Positions 26,608 through 35,868 of a stretch of 64,000 bases of DNA are shown here, in pieces (the first letter of the stretch is position 1; each line of letters starts with the position of its first letter). The DNA is taken from contig JACTNA010000019.1 of assembly GCA_014584315.1 (NCBI GenBank), positions 104,793 to 168,792 of the forward strand, read 5' to 3'. The notes beneath the pieces were generated by a model. That model saw only the letters and a list, made by a program, of their open reading frames with translations, did no database searches and was not told the DNA's origin. The translations under genes and the position numbers were made by a program. This stretch comes from Planctomycetota bacterium (GTDB taxonomy: Bacteria > Planctomycetota > Phycisphaerae > Phycisphaerales > UBA1924).

Positions 26608-27900
26608 TCACGGCGCGGGATCTCTGAACAACGCGACGCACGCCGAGAACCCGTGCAGGAACGACTCGTCCCCCACCGGCCCGATCTCGCCAGCCCCGAA
26701 CATCCCCGCCAGCGGCACCGACCCCCGCGCCGGCTCGATCGGCGCGCCCCCCTTGGCACGCTCCTCTCCCGCGCGCTCCGGCGCGAAGGCCCGTGACACC
26801 GCCTGCGCGTCGTGCCCCGGACGCCCGAACAGTCCCGACCCGCGCCCGTTGCACGTCACCAGCAGCGCGCCCGCCGGGCGTTCGTGCAGTTTCTGGGCGT
26901 CGAGCAGCAGCGCGAGGTCCTCGTCCGCCGTCGCCGCATCGCGCACGTGCAGGCGCACCGTCTGCCCCGTGCGCACCGCGTCGCCCAGCGCGATCGCTCC
27001 CGTCGCCTCGTCCGCCCCCGCGACGTTGCGGATCAGGAAGTCGCCGCGCCCGAAGCGTTCCTTGTACTCGTTCACGACCCGCCCGACGAACAACCCGCGC
27101 TTCACCTGCTCGCGCCCCCGCTCGTCGAGCGACTCGACCACCTCGCACACCACCTCCACCGCAGGCCGTCCGCTCAGTTCGAACACCACGTTGCGCTTGG
27201 ACCGCGTCACCAAGAGGTTCGGCCCGATCGGCCGGCACCCCTGGCTCACGACCGTGTCCACCCGCACCGGCCCCGCGATGCTCACGCCCACCGCCCCCGA
27301 CCGCTTCACCACCCCGTCGATCAATAGCGCGTTCTGCCCGGGGCCGCGCCCCCCCGAGACCACGCCCCCGAAGATCGACCCGATCGGACGCCCGTCGCGC
27401 CCGCGCCGCCGAGCCGCGCACAGCCCCGGCAGCGTGTTCAGCACCGGCACGCTGAAGGCGTCGGCAAAGACGAGCGTGCAGCGCAGGTCGTCGCTCGCCC
27501 CGATCGCCCCCCCGACCACCGCGACCTGCTCCGGATTCGTGGGGTCCGCCGGACCCAGCAGCGCCTCGTCGAACCCGTGCAGCCGCACGCCAGGCAACGA
27601 CGCCGCCAGCAGCGACACCCCCGGCTGCCGCTCCAACTCGACCCGTCCCCCGATCACCGACTCGGTCGTCACGCCCACGAGCTGGCGCGGCGAGAGCGTC
27701 TTCGCGATGATCTCCCCCAGCCCCCCCAGCACTCGCGCGTGATGGGCCGACGCAAAGAGCAGGCACAGATCGACGCCCTGCGAGCCGTCCAGATCGGCGG
27801 CCGCCTGCTCCGCGACCTGCTTCGCCGCGGTGAACGGGTCCAGGTGGCCCGACAGCCCCGAACCCATCCGCACGCCGCGCACAACCCCCGTCTCCGGCAT
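26608..27900 (-). CDS. FIST-domain sensory protein
   Basis: 430 aa with the FIST N domain (about residues 20-230; GLLGAAASGSV-like signal seen as QLVGVTTESVIGG, and FADAFSVPVLNTLP) followed by FIST C (about 250-400; ending GALLVTCNGRGSGLFGRPGH and GMFGAGEIGPVGDESFLHGF). FIST proteins bind small ligands such as amino acids and usually partner two-component systems. No kinase gene is adjacent. TACAGT lies six bases before the ATG. Confidence 0.9.
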   Translation of the reverse strand: MPETGVVRGVRMGSGLSGHLDPFTAAKQVAEQAAADLDGSQGVDLCLLFASAHHARVLGGLGEIIAKTLSPRQLVGVTTESVIGGRVELERQPGVSLLAASLPGVRLHGFDEALLGPADPTNPEQVAVVGGAIGASDDLRCTLVFADAFSVPVLNTLPGLCAARRRGRDGRPIGSIFGGVVSGGRGPGQNALLIDGVVKRSGAVGVSIAGPVRVDTVVSQGCRPIGPNLLVTRSKRNVVFELSGRPAVEVVCEVVESLDERGREQVKRGLFVGRVVNEYKERFGRGDFLIRNVAGADEATGAIALGDAVRTGQTVRLHVRDAATADEDLALLLDAQKLHERPAGALLVTCNGRGSGLFGRPGHDAQAVSRAFAPERAGEERAKGGAPIEPARGSVPLAGMFGAGEIGPVGDESFLHGFSACVALFRDPAP

Positions 27901-27906
27901 GGCCAG

Positions 27907-27912
27907 ACTGTA
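27907..27912 (-). promoter_or_regulatory. -10-like hexamer (TACAGT) before the FIST gene
   Basis: TACAGT is six bases (CTGGCC) from the ATG at 27900, with no Shine-Dalgarno. It overlaps the 25-bp gap to the upstream gene. Confidence 0.4.
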
Positions 27913-27925
27913 TGCGGGCCGAGCG

Positions 27926-29260
27926 TCACTCCATCCGCATGGTGGACTCTGGCGTCTCGGCTCCGACGCCGTCTTCAGGACGCAGGATATCGATCCGGTG
28001 CGGCACGACGATCCGCAGCCCCAGCGACTCGTCCATCCGCGACTCGCCGACGACGCCCACCACCCGACCCACTTTCGCCCCGAGGTCGAAGCGATCGTCC
28101 GGGAGCACGTACCCGATCGTGCGCGGGCTGACGCCGCCGACGGACACGATCCGGTACATCAGCGGCAGCCGACGCCCGTCGTACAGCGAACTCGGGACCA
28201 CGCGCCCGACAAACTCGTACCCCCGCGTCCGCTCCAGCGCGGCGATCCGCTCCGCGACCCGCGACGACTGCGTCTCCGTCTCCGCGCGCATCGCCGCCAG
28301 CCGGGCCCGCGTCTCGCGCAGCCTGATCCACAACTCAACCACCGCCAGCCGCTGCTCAAGGCCCCGCCGAAGCCCCTGCGAGAGCGGCGAGTCGTCCAGC
28401 GCTTCCATGCCCCGCCTGATCTCCGCGGCCAGTTCGCTCAACTCCGCCGCGTCCGGGTCCTGCTGGCGCAGTGACTCGAACGCCGCTTCCAGCGCATCGA
28501 ACGTGCCGACCGGACGCTCCGTCTCGGGCAAGGGCGCGGTCTCCTCCGCGGCCGGCGGCGCCGTCACCGGGGGCGTCGGCGCGGGATCCTCCACCTCCGT
28601 CGCGGGAGCCGTCCTCGGCTCGGCGGCCGGCGCATCCGGCACGACCGGCGCCGCCTCCCCGTCTGTTGGCGGCGCCTGAACCGGCGGCTGCACGGCCGGC
28701 GCGCCGGGCGACGACTCGTGCGCCCGCACCTCGTCCGCCGTCGCCGTCCGCAGGTTGTTCGACGCGATGTAGGCCCGCGCCCCGGCCGGCGGCTCGATCT
28801 CGTACCCCACGATCGCGTTGTCGCGGTTGCGCACGGGCTGCACGACCTTCAGCGTCGCCCCCGGCTCCAACTCCGATCCTTCCGGCATCAGCCGCTGCCA
28901 ACTCGCCCCCCACCCCGCCACCATGCTCCGGGCCTTGAGCGCGCTGCGGCGCGTCAGCCGCGCCGTCTCGCCCTCGACCTGCACCTCGCGCGCATCGACG
29001 AACGCCGTCACGCCCGCCGGGTACGCCACCCGCGCCCACCCGTTCCCCTCGGCGTCCACGCGGACCACCTGCCCGCGCTTCAGTTCGGCGACCTTGTAGT
29101 AATCCGCCATGTCCCCGCTGCGCATCGCCGCGCCGTCCACCGTCACCACCGCGTGGTACGGCTCCACGGGCCGCACCTGTGCGTGCGCCGGGCGTGCCGC
29201 AACGAGTGCGGCGGCGACGAACGAGACCAGGCTCAGAGCGATCGTGAATCCGCGGGACAT
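27926..29260 (-). CDS. Exported SH3-like-domain protein
   Basis: 444 aa with a signal peptide (SRGFTIALSLVSFVAAALVA) and a GGAGG site. Residues 35-175 hold two SH3b-like units (AAMRSGDMADYYKVAELKRG and LVPEGSELEPGATLKVVQ-like ' MPEGSELEPGATLKVV'), a fold common in cell-wall-binding proteins. A Pro/Ala-rich linker (about 180-245) precedes a helical segment and a C-terminal beta-rich part. In the longer open frame, upstream residues have no signal sequence and are not included. The role may be envelope or peptidoglycan binding. Confidence 0.72.
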   Translation of the reverse strand: MSRGFTIALSLVSFVAAALVAARPAHAQVRPVEPYHAVVTVDGAAMRSGDMADYYKVAELKRGQVVRVDAEGNGWARVAYPAGVTAFVDAREVQVEGETARLTRRSALKARSMVAGWGASWQRLMPEGSELEPGATLKVVQPVRNRDNAIVGYEIEPPAGARAYIASNNLRTATADEVRAHESSPGAPAVQPPVQAPPTDGEAAPVVPDAPAAEPRTAPATEVEDPAPTPPVTAPPAAEETAPLPETERPVGTFDALEAAFESLRQQDPDAAELSELAAEIRRGMEALDDSPLSQGLRRGLEQRLAVVELWIRLRETRARLAAMRAETETQSSRVAERIAALERTRGYEFVGRVVPSSLYDGRRLPLMYRIVSVGGVSPRTIGYVLPDDRFDLGAKVGRVVGVVGESRMDESLGLRIVVPHRIDILRPEDGVGAETPESTMRME

Positions 29261-29423
29261 GGCGTGCGCCTCCGTGATCCGCGCCGGCCGTCCTTGGTGC
29301 CCGTGACAGGCCGCTAAGCCGCCACAGGGGCATCCGGCGCTGGTGGACGTGAGTCTACCCGGGCCGGCCCGCGCGTGCGTGCCTTTGACCGGGCGGCGTG
29401 CGGCGGCTAGGTTGTCCCCACGA

Positions 29424-31244
29424 ATGGACGCCACCCTGCCACGGGCCGTGCCGCGGATACTGCTCATCTGCGGGCTGGCCGCGGCGGTGGGCGGGTGCGC
29501 CTCGCCCATCGCTCCCCGAACCGAAGCGGACCTCCGCCGATCCGTCGTCGAAGCGGTGCGCCGCGAGATGACCGAGGCGGAGCGCGACCCCGCGCGCCGC
29601 GCCACCACCCGCAGCGCGGACGCCCAACCCCTGCCGATTCCCCCGCACCTGATGGCCGAACTCGACCAGATGGCCGGCCCCGGCTCGCGCAACGTCGCCG
29701 CCACGCCGCTCACTCCGGACCTGCTGGGCCTCCCGCAGCGCACCGTCGCCGTGAGCCTCGAACGCGCGGTGCGCTCCGCGGTCGAGAACAACCTCGAAGT
29801 GCAGTTCGCGCGCATCGCCCCCGCGATCGCCCAGAGCCAGATCGTCGCCGCCGAGGCCGCCTTCGACTGGACCTTCTTCTCCAACCTCCAGTGGACCAAC
29901 CAGGACCAGATGCGTCCGGCCCAGTCCACGTCCGGATTCCCGATCGGCACCGGACTCGACCAGCGCCAGATCGTCGAGTCGTCCACCGGCCTCCGCCGCC
30001 AGTTGACCAGCGGCGGCCGCCTCACCGTGCAGCAGGACCTTATCTACACCGACTTCGCCACGCCCGGCCAGTCCTTCTCGCCCGACCCCGCGACGACGCT
30101 CACCGTCAGCGCACAGATCGACCAGCCCCTGCTGCGCAACTTCGGCTCCGACGTCGCGCTCGCGCAGGTCCGCCTGAACCGCAACGCCGAGCGGAACAGC
30201 GTCGCGCAACTGCGCCGCGACCTCATCCGCCTCACGAACGACACCGAGCGCGCCTACTGGGAACTCGTCCGCGCCCACCACGACGTCGCCATCCTCCTTC
30301 GTCTCCTCGAGCGCGGCGAGCAGGTCCGCGACATGCTCCGCATCCGCCAAGAGGAGGGCCTCGACGCCCGCCCCGCCAACGTCGCCGAGGCCATCGCCCG
30401 CGTCGAGCGCCGCAAGTCCGACGTCATCGCCGCGCAGGTCACGCTCCGCCAGGCCAGCAACCGCCTCAAGGTGCTGATGAACGACCCCGACCTGACCGTC
30501 GGCTCCGAGGTGCTCGTCCTGCCCGTCGATCAACCGATCGACGCCCCCATGGAGTTCAGCCTCCTCGAAGCCCTCTCCACCGCGCTCGCCCAGCGCCCCG
30601 AGATCGAGCAGGCCGTCATATCCATCGACGACACCTCCATCCGCCAGGTCGTCGCCGCCAACCAGCGACTCCCGCAACTCGACATGCGCGGCCAGATCCG
30701 CTTCCACGGCATGGACGACGACCTGAGCGTCTACGACAGCGTCTTCGACGGCACCTTCGTCGATTACATCGTCGGCCTCTTCTTCGAGCAGCCCATCGGC
30801 AACCGTGCCGCCGAGGCCGGCTTCCGCCAGCGCAGGCTCGAACGCATGCAGGCCGTCATCTCCTACCGCAACACCGTGCAGGGCATCGTCCGCGAAGTCA
30901 AGGACGCCCTCGATTCGGTCACGCTCAACTACCAGCTCATCGCCCAGACCCGCCTCTCTCGGATCGCCTCCGCCGAGTCACTCCGGGCCTTGCAGGTCGA
31001 GAACGAACTGCTCACCGGCCTCACCGCCGAGCGCCTCGCCCTCGAACTCAACCAGCAGGAATCCCTCGCGGCCTCCGAGCGCGCCGAGATGGAGGCCCTC
31101 GCCAACTTCAACGCCTCCATCAGCCAGTACCACGCCGCCGTCGGCACGATCCTCGAACGCAACCGCATCGAGTTCGTCGTCCCCGACGCCGACGAGGCCC
31201 TCGCCGGACGAACGCGCGGTCGCGCTCGCGCCGAGCCGGAATAA
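29424..31244 (+). CDS. TolC-family outer-membrane efflux lipoprotein
   Basis: 606 aa. A lipobox (AAVGGCASP, Cys25) precedes a typical TolC/OEP fold: TVSLERAVRSAVENNLEVQ (helical repeat 1), NDTERAYWELVRAHHDVAI, and the second repeat EFSLLEALSTALAQRPEIEQAV. Long coiled-coil helices and an alternating beta-barrel segment (WTFFSNLQWTNQ) follow. It would serve as the outer-membrane channel for tripartite exporters such as the ABC pump at 3-8 kb. Overlapping the start region the next gene begins 8 bp downstream. Confidence 0.85.
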   Translation: MDATLPRAVPRILLICGLAAAVGGCASPIAPRTEADLRRSVVEAVRREMTEAERDPARRATTRSADAQPLPIPPHLMAELDQMAGPGSRNVAATPLTPDLLGLPQRTVAVSLERAVRSAVENNLEVQFARIAPAIAQSQIVAAEAAFDWTFFSNLQWTNQDQMRPAQSTSGFPIGTGLDQRQIVESSTGLRRQLTSGGRLTVQQDLIYTDFATPGQSFSPDPATTLTVSAQIDQPLLRNFGSDVALAQVRLNRNAERNSVAQLRRDLIRLTNDTERAYWELVRAHHDVAILLRLLERGEQVRDMLRIRQEEGLDARPANVAEAIARVERRKSDVIAAQVTLRQASNRLKVLMNDPDLTVGSEVLVLPVDQPIDAPMEFSLLEALSTALAQRPEIEQAVISIDDTSIRQVVAANQRLPQLDMRGQIRFHGMDDDLSVYDSVFDGTFVDYIVGLFFEQPIGNRAAEAGFRQRRLERMQAVISYRNTVQGIVREVKDALDSVTLNYQLIAQTRLSRIASAESLRALQVENELLTGLTAERLALELNQQESLAASERAEMEALANFNASISQYHAAVGTILERNRIEFVVPDADEALAGRTRGRARAEPE

Positions 31245-31252
31245 AGTCCCCC

Positions 31253-32278
31253 ATGGACGCCGGCCCCGAGCAGATCGCCGAGGCGGTGCGCCGCCTCAGC
31301 GCGGGCGGCGTCGTCGCATTCCCCACCGAAACCGTCTACGGCCTCGGCGCGGACGCCCTCAACCCCGACGCCGTCGCCCACGTCTTCCGACTCAAGGGAC
31401 GCCCAGCCAACAACCCGCTCATCGTCCACGTCTCCGGCCCCGCCATGGCCCGCGAGGTCGTCGCCGAGTGGACGCCCGACGCCGACCGCCTCGCGGACGC
31501 CTTCTGGCCCGGCCCGCTCTCCATCGTCCTCCCCAAGGCCGATCGCGTCCCCGACATCGTCACCGCCGGCGGCCCGACCATAGCCGTCCGCTGCCCGGAC
31601 CACCCGCTCACGCTCGCCCTGCTCGAAGTCTTCAACGGCCCGCTCGTCGGCCCCAGCGCGAACCCCTCCGGCTTCATCTCCCCCACCACCGCCGACCACG
31701 TTCGCGCTGCCTTCACCTCCCCTTCTCCGCGGGGCGGGGTCTTTCCAGGCCCCGCTGTATCCCCCCCCGGAGTCTTCATCCTCGACGGCGGCCCCTGCCG
31801 CGTGGGCATCGAGTCAACCGTCACCTCGCTCGCCGAAAACCCGCCGCGCATCCTGCGCCCGGGCATGGTAAGCCCGGAGCAGATCGCCGCTGTCATCGGC
31901 AAGCCGATCATTGAAGCCCCCCCCGCGCCCGCGAGCGACGCCGCCCCGCGCGCTTCGCCCGGACTCATGCGCTCGCACTACGCCCCGCGCAAGCGCGTCG
32001 TGCTCGCGCCGTGCGAACTGGCCGGCATCGACCTCTCGCGGCCGATGACCGTCATCGCCGTGCGCCCCGTCCACGCCGCGCCGACGGTTCGTCTGATCGC
32101 CATGCCCGCCGATCCCGCCGACTACGCGCGGGCCCTCTACGCCGCCATGCGCGATGCCGACGCGCACGGCCCCGGCGATCTCATCGTCATCGAGACGCCG
32201 TGGACGCACGCCGAGCCGTCCGAGCCATGGCGGGGCGTCGCCGACCGCCTGCGCCGCGCCGCCGCCCCGCGCGACTGA
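31253..32278 (+). CDS. L-threonylcarbamoyladenylate synthase (Sua5/YrdC type)
   Basis: 341 aa: the YrdC domain (residues 1-215) and a C-terminal Sua5 domain. It makes threonylcarbamoyl-AMP for the t6A modification of tRNAs. Conserved elements are AFPTETVYGLGADA, FRLKGRPANNPLIVHV, PTIAVRCPDHPL, VGPSANPSG and CRVGIESTV. Between VRAA and FILDGG about 18 residues (TSPSPRGGVFPGPAVSPPGV) are extra relative to the family and coincide with the GC-rich palindrome. Located 8 bp after the TolC-like gene. Confidence 0.92.
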   Translation: MDAGPEQIAEAVRRLSAGGVVAFPTETVYGLGADALNPDAVAHVFRLKGRPANNPLIVHVSGPAMAREVVAEWTPDADRLADAFWPGPLSIVLPKADRVPDIVTAGGPTIAVRCPDHPLTLALLEVFNGPLVGPSANPSGFISPTTADHVRAAFTSPSPRGGVFPGPAVSPPGVFILDGGPCRVGIESTVTSLAENPPRILRPGMVSPEQIAAVIGKPIIEAPPAPASDAAPRASPGLMRSHYAPRKRVVLAPCELAGIDLSRPMTVIAVRPVHAAPTVRLIAMPADPADYARALYAAMRDADAHGPGDLIVIETPWTHAEPSEPWRGVADRLRRAAAPRD

Positions 32279-32361
32279 ACACCGCCCGCGATCGAGCCGA
32301 TCCCGCCGTGGGGTGCGCTATCCTTGCCCCCCGAAACCAGCCCGAGCCGGAGGAACCCCGC

Positions 32362-33849
32362 ATGGCCGCCCCCGTCCGCGTCGCCCTCGCCCCGGGCGAC
32401 GGCATCGGCCCCGAGATCACCGACGCCGTCCTCGCCGTGTTCGAGGCCGCGGGCGTCGTGCGCCACGTCGAGTTCGTGCCCGTCGAGATGGGCCGCGCGG
32501 TCTTCGAGCGCGGCGACTCGCGCGGCGTCACCGACGAAGCCCTTGCCGCCGTCGAGGACTGCGGCATCGTCTTCAAAGGCCCCATGGAGACGCCCAAGGG
32601 CGGCGGCGGGAAGTCCATCAACGTCACCCTCCGCAAACTCTACTGCGCCTACGCCAACATCCGGCACTTCCGCGCCCTCCCCGGCGTCGAGACCGTCTTC
32701 TCCCGCGCCGGCGTCCCCGTCAACTTCTACGTCGTCCGTGAGAACGTCGAGGACACCTACGGCGGCATCGAGCACCGGCTCACCAACGACGTCATCGAGT
32801 GCAAGCGGCTCGTCTCCGCGCCCGGCTGCGATCAGGTCCACCGCGCCGCCTTCGAACTCGCGCGCCGCCTCGGCCTCTCCCGCGTCACCTGCGGGCACAA
32901 GGCCAACATCATGAAGATGACCGACGGCCTCTTCCTCGAACGCTTCCACGCCACCGCCGCCGACTACCCCGGCATCCGGCACGAGGACGTGATCATCGAC
33001 GCCCTCTGCATGAACCTCGTCCTCCGTCCCCACACCTACGAACTCGTCGTCCTCCCCAACCTCCAGGGCGACATCGTCTCCGACCTCGCCGCGGGGCTGG
33101 TCGGGGGACTCGGGTTCGCCCCCAGCGCGAACATCGGCCAGCACGTCTCCATCTTCGAGGCCGTCCACGGCTCCGCCCCCGACATCGCCGGCAAGGGCGT
33201 CGCCAACCCCACCTCCCTCCTCCTCTCGGGCCTGATGATGCTCCGCCACGTCGGCCTCGTCCGCATCGCCGCCACGGTCGAGAACGCCCTCCTCGCCACA
33301 CTCGAGGACGGCGTCCGCACCGCCGACTTCGGCGATCCCGCCCGCGAGCCGGTCGGCACCATGCCCTTCGCGCGCGAGATCGTCTCCCGCCTCGGACGAG
33401 CGCCCCGCGCCGCGCCCGCCGTCCCAGTCCCCGAACGCGACACGGCCCCCTTCACGCGCCCCGAGCGACCACGCATCAACACCCTGATCCGCACCTTCAC
33501 CCAGGTCGTCAGCCACCACGCCGGATGCGACGTCTACATCGAGACCACCATCAGCCCGGCCGAACTCGCCGCCCACCTCGAACGCCTCTGCGAGCACTCG
33601 CCCTTCACGCTCACCATGATGTCCAACCGCGGCACGCAGGTCTGGCCCTCAGGCTCCGTCTTCACCGAGGTCGTGGACTACTACCGCGTCCGCTTCGAAC
33701 TCCGCAACCCCGCCGAGATCGGCCGCTACGGCCAGAGCGCGGCCATCGCGCTCCTCGGCCGCATCGCCGAAAAGTTCCCGGTGACGGACTTCCAGCCGCT
33801 CAAGGTCTACGACGGCAAGCCCGGCTTCAGCCTCGCGCAGGGGCAGTAG
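32362..33849 (+). CDS. icd: NADP-dependent isocitrate dehydrogenase (long, Thermus/Rickettsia-like)
   Basis: 495 aa, start after a GGAGGAA site. It oxidatively decarboxylates isocitrate to 2-oxoglutarate. Residues 1-340 form the beta-decarboxylating dehydrogenase fold: [57 protein letters not shown] and the C-terminal lid [18 protein letters not shown]. An extra C-terminal domain of about 110 residues (from about 375) has the [13 protein letters not shown] beta-alpha unit known from the longer form. The last 23 bases overlap, convergently, the end of mddA. Confidence 0.94.
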   Translation: MAAPVRVALAPGDGIGPEITDAVLAVFEAAGVVRHVEFVPVEMGRAVFERGDSRGVTDEALAAVEDCGIVFKGPMETPKGGGGKSINVTLRKLYCAYANIRHFRALPGVETVFSRAGVPVNFYVVRENVEDTYGGIEHRLTNDVIECKRLVSAPGCDQVHRAAFELARRLGLSRVTCGHKANIMKMTDGLFLERFHATAADYPGIRHEDVIIDALCMNLVLRPHTYELVVLPNLQGDIVSDLAAGLVGGLGFAPSANIGQHVSIFEAVHGSAPDIAGKGVANPTSLLLSGLMMLRHVGLVRIAATVENALLATLEDGVRTADFGDPAREPVGTMPFAREIVSRLGRAPRAAPAVPVPERDTAPFTRPERPRINTLIRTFTQVVSHHAGCDVYIETTISPAELAAHLERLCEHSPFTLTMMSNRGTQVWPSGSVFTEVVDYYRVRFELRNPAEIGRYGQSAAIALLGRIAEKFPVTDFQPLKVYDGKPGFSLAQGQ

Positions 33850-34582
33850 TCTTCCGCGGGATCACCCGCGGCGCGAACCGCGGCGTCGTCCGCGAGTAGT
33901 GCTCGTAGTCCTCGCCGTACAGGCCCTTCAAGTCGCGCTCCTCGAAGCGCACCGCCACGAAGATGTACGCCGTCAGCAAAGCGGCGAAGAGCAGGTGCGA
34001 TACCGTCATGTGCGGCGTCGACCAGAACGCCAGAATCCAACCCGTGTACAGCGGGTGACGGACCGACTTGTACAGCGCCCGGGTCTTGAACGGCAGCGGC
34101 CGGTACGGCTCGCCCTTGAAGTGCAGCCACGCCTGCCGCAGCCCGAACAGGTCGAAATGGTCGGTCATGAACGACGCCAGCGGCACCAGCAGCCACCCCG
34201 CCGCGAAGAGCGTCCACAGCACGATCCGCCCCACCTCGTGCTCCACGTGCCACACCACGCCGCCCATCGGCCTCCACTGCCAGAACAGCAGGATCACCAG
34301 CAGGTTCGAGACGAGCACATACGTCGCTCGCTCCGCCGCCGGATGCACGAACCGCGTCCACCACCGCTTGAACCACTGCCGCGCCATCACGCTGTGCTGC
34401 AAGCCGAACACCGCGATCAGGCCCACGTTCACGCCCAGCGCGAGCCACAGCGGGTCCGACCGCGGCCCGTCCAGCGTCGTCGGCACGAGGAACCCCCCCA
34501 CGAACGCGCACGCGTACGCAAACACGCCGAGGAACATCACCCAGCACGCCAACGCATAACCCACGATCAGATACCGCTTCAT
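33827..34582 (-). CDS. mddA: Methanethiol S-methyltransferase
   Basis: 251 aa, six predicted membrane helices. It methylates methanethiol with S-adenosylmethionine to give dimethyl sulfide. The sequence agrees closely with the MddA/NnrU-like group: GLQHSVMARQWFKRWWTR, LLFWQWRPMGGVVW, FMTDHFDLFGLRQAWLHF, PLPFKTRALYKSVRHPLY and FEERDLKGLYGEDYEHY. RBS AAGGAG lies eight bases before the start at 34582. It follows an unknown gene by 44 bp on the same strand and ends inside the icd stop region. Confidence 0.9.
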   Translation of the reverse strand: MKRYLIVGYALACWVMFLGVFAYACAFVGGFLVPTTLDGPRSDPLWLALGVNVGLIAVFGLQHSVMARQWFKRWWTRFVHPAAERATYVLVSNLLVILLFWQWRPMGGVVWHVEHEVGRIVLWTLFAAGWLLVPLASFMTDHFDLFGLRQAWLHFKGEPYRPLPFKTRALYKSVRHPLYTGWILAFWSTPHMTVSHLLFAALLTAYIFVAVRFEERDLKGLYGEDYEHYSRTTPRFAPRVIPRKTTAPARG

Positions 34583-34626
34583 GATCCGACTCCTTGTGAG
34601 AACTCCCCCGGACCGAGCGCTCACGC

Positions 34627-35037
34627 TCAGCCGGACCGGACAAACCTCGACGGACGCGCCCCGCGCCCCACGCACGCACCGCCGACCCCGATCGGTCCCC
34701 CGTCGCCCCGCCCCCCCACCTTCACCGAGAGGAACGCCCCCCAACCCTCGGGCAACCGATGGTCCGAGACGATCATGTACAGACCCGCCCGCATCGACTC
34801 ACGATACCACGACCCGCTCCGATCGCACAAGCCGCTCGATCGGACGGGGGGGGTGTAGACAAGGCGCCTCCCCCGGGTGCGCACCGCCCCGCGCGGCGTC
34901 GCCCGCGCGGCACACAAGCGGTACCCGCGCGTGCGAAGTTCACCGCACGCACGCCCGAACGCGCCCGCATCGATCCAGTAGACGTAACGATGCGCGGGTT
35001 CCGCGCAGTGGTCGGGCTTCGGTGCGGTGCGAATCAC
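34627..35037 (-). CDS. Unknown 136-aa protein upstream of mddA
   Basis: 136 aa from a GTG start chosen because AAGGAGG lies at ideal distance upstream. No family is recognised. The sequence has VYWIDAGAFGRACGELRTRG, a basic Arg-rich middle (GAVRTRGRRLVYTPP), MRAGLYMIVSDHRLPEGW and a glycine-rich tail with VGGRGDGGPIGVGGACVGRG. It has no signal peptide. Two GACTTGAC boxes and an inverted repeat lie upstream. It is the first gene of an operon with mddA, which suggests a role in, or control of, methanethiol methylation. Confidence 0.55.
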   Translation of the reverse strand: MIRTAPKPDHCAEPAHRYVYWIDAGAFGRACGELRTRGYRLCAARATPRGAVRTRGRRLVYTPPVRSSGLCDRSGSWYRESMRAGLYMIVSDHRLPEGWGAFLSVKVGGRGDGGPIGVGGACVGRGARPSRFVRSG

Positions 35038-35125
35038 GGACGCCTCCTTCCGGCTCGGCCGGGCCGTCGCACGCCGCCGGGCGGCTGAGCGACCACCAAG
35101 CATTCGGAAGGAGACGCCCCAGGGG

Positions 35126-35165
35126 GACTTGACTCGTGGTCCAAGGCGACTTGACCCCGGGTCAA
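35126..35165. promoter_or_regulatory. Operator-like repeats upstream of the mddA operon
   Basis: Two copies of GACTTGAC start at 35126 and 35148, exactly 22 bp apart (two helical turns, same face). The second overlaps the perfect inverted repeat TTGACCCCGGGTCAA (35151-35165). They lie between rpiA and the unknown gene. A hairpin terminator for rpiA is the alternative reading; no T run follows, which favours a binding site. Confidence 0.4.
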
Positions 35166-35178
35166 GCCGCCGGCGCGA

Positions 35179-35868
35179 TCACCCCTCGCGACGCAGCCGG
35201 TCCACGGACCCGTCCGAACGCTCGACGAAGACCTCGTCCGCCTCCGTCAGGAACAGCCCGTGGTCCACCACGCCCGGGATCGAGTTCAGCGCGGCGTCCA
35301 GTTCCTCCACGTCATGCTCCCCCAGCGCGACGTCCACGATCAGGTTCCCGTTGTCCGTGATGAACAACTCCCCCTTGATCGTCCGCCTGACGACCCCGTT
35401 CAGCCCCAGCGAGCGCAACTCCGACCGCACCGCCGACAGCCCGAACGCCAGCACCGCCACCGCCAGTGTCGTCCGGGTCCCCAGCCGATCGACCAACTTG
35501 CTCTCGTCCACCATGTAGATGCGCCGCTTCGAGGCCCAGGCCACGATGCGCTCGCGCGTCATCGCCCCCCCCGCGCCCTTGAGCATCCGCAGGTTCGGGT
35601 CCACCTCGTCCGCGCCGTCGAACAGCAAGTCCACGCTCTCCACCATCGCGAAGTCCATCACCGGCAGCCCGTGGTACCGCGCCAGCGTCTCCGTCGCGTG
35701 GCTCGTCGGCACGCACCGCACCTCCAGGCCGTGCTCCTTCACACGCTCCGCCAGCGCGACCACCCCACGCGACGCCGTCCGCCCCGTGCCCATGCCGACG
35801 ATCATGCCCGGCTGAATCTCCGCGATGACCGCCTCGGCCAACGCGTCCGCTACCCGTTGCTCGCTCAC
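35179..35868 (-). CDS. rpiA: Ribose-5-phosphate isomerase A
   Basis: 229 aa from a GTG start overlapping the ALDH stop (GTGA), with GGAGAAG upstream. It interconverts ribose 5-phosphate and ribulose 5-phosphate. Conserved blocks are GMGTGRTASRGV, FDGADEVDPNL with the catalytic Asp, KGAGGAMTRERIVAW and IVDVALGEHDVEEL. Its place at the end of the kinase-ALDH-rpiA run suggests that these are transcribed together. Confidence 0.93.
   Translation of the reverse strand: MSEQRVADALAEAVIAEIQPGMIVGMGTGRTASRGVVALAERVKEHGLEVRCVPTSHATETLARYHGLPVMDFAMVESVDLLFDGADEVDPNLRMLKGAGGAMTRERIVAWASKRRIYMVDESKLVDRLGTRTTLAVAVLAFGLSAVRSELRSLGLNGVVRRTIKGELFITDNGNLIVDVALGEHDVEELDAALNSIPGVVDHGLFLTEADEVFVERSDGSVDRLRREG

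Noticed and set aside
34759..35088. A plus-strand open frame opposite the gene upstream of mddA
   Set aside because: The minus-strand reading has a perfect Shine-Dalgarno and sensible protein composition; the plus frame has neither.
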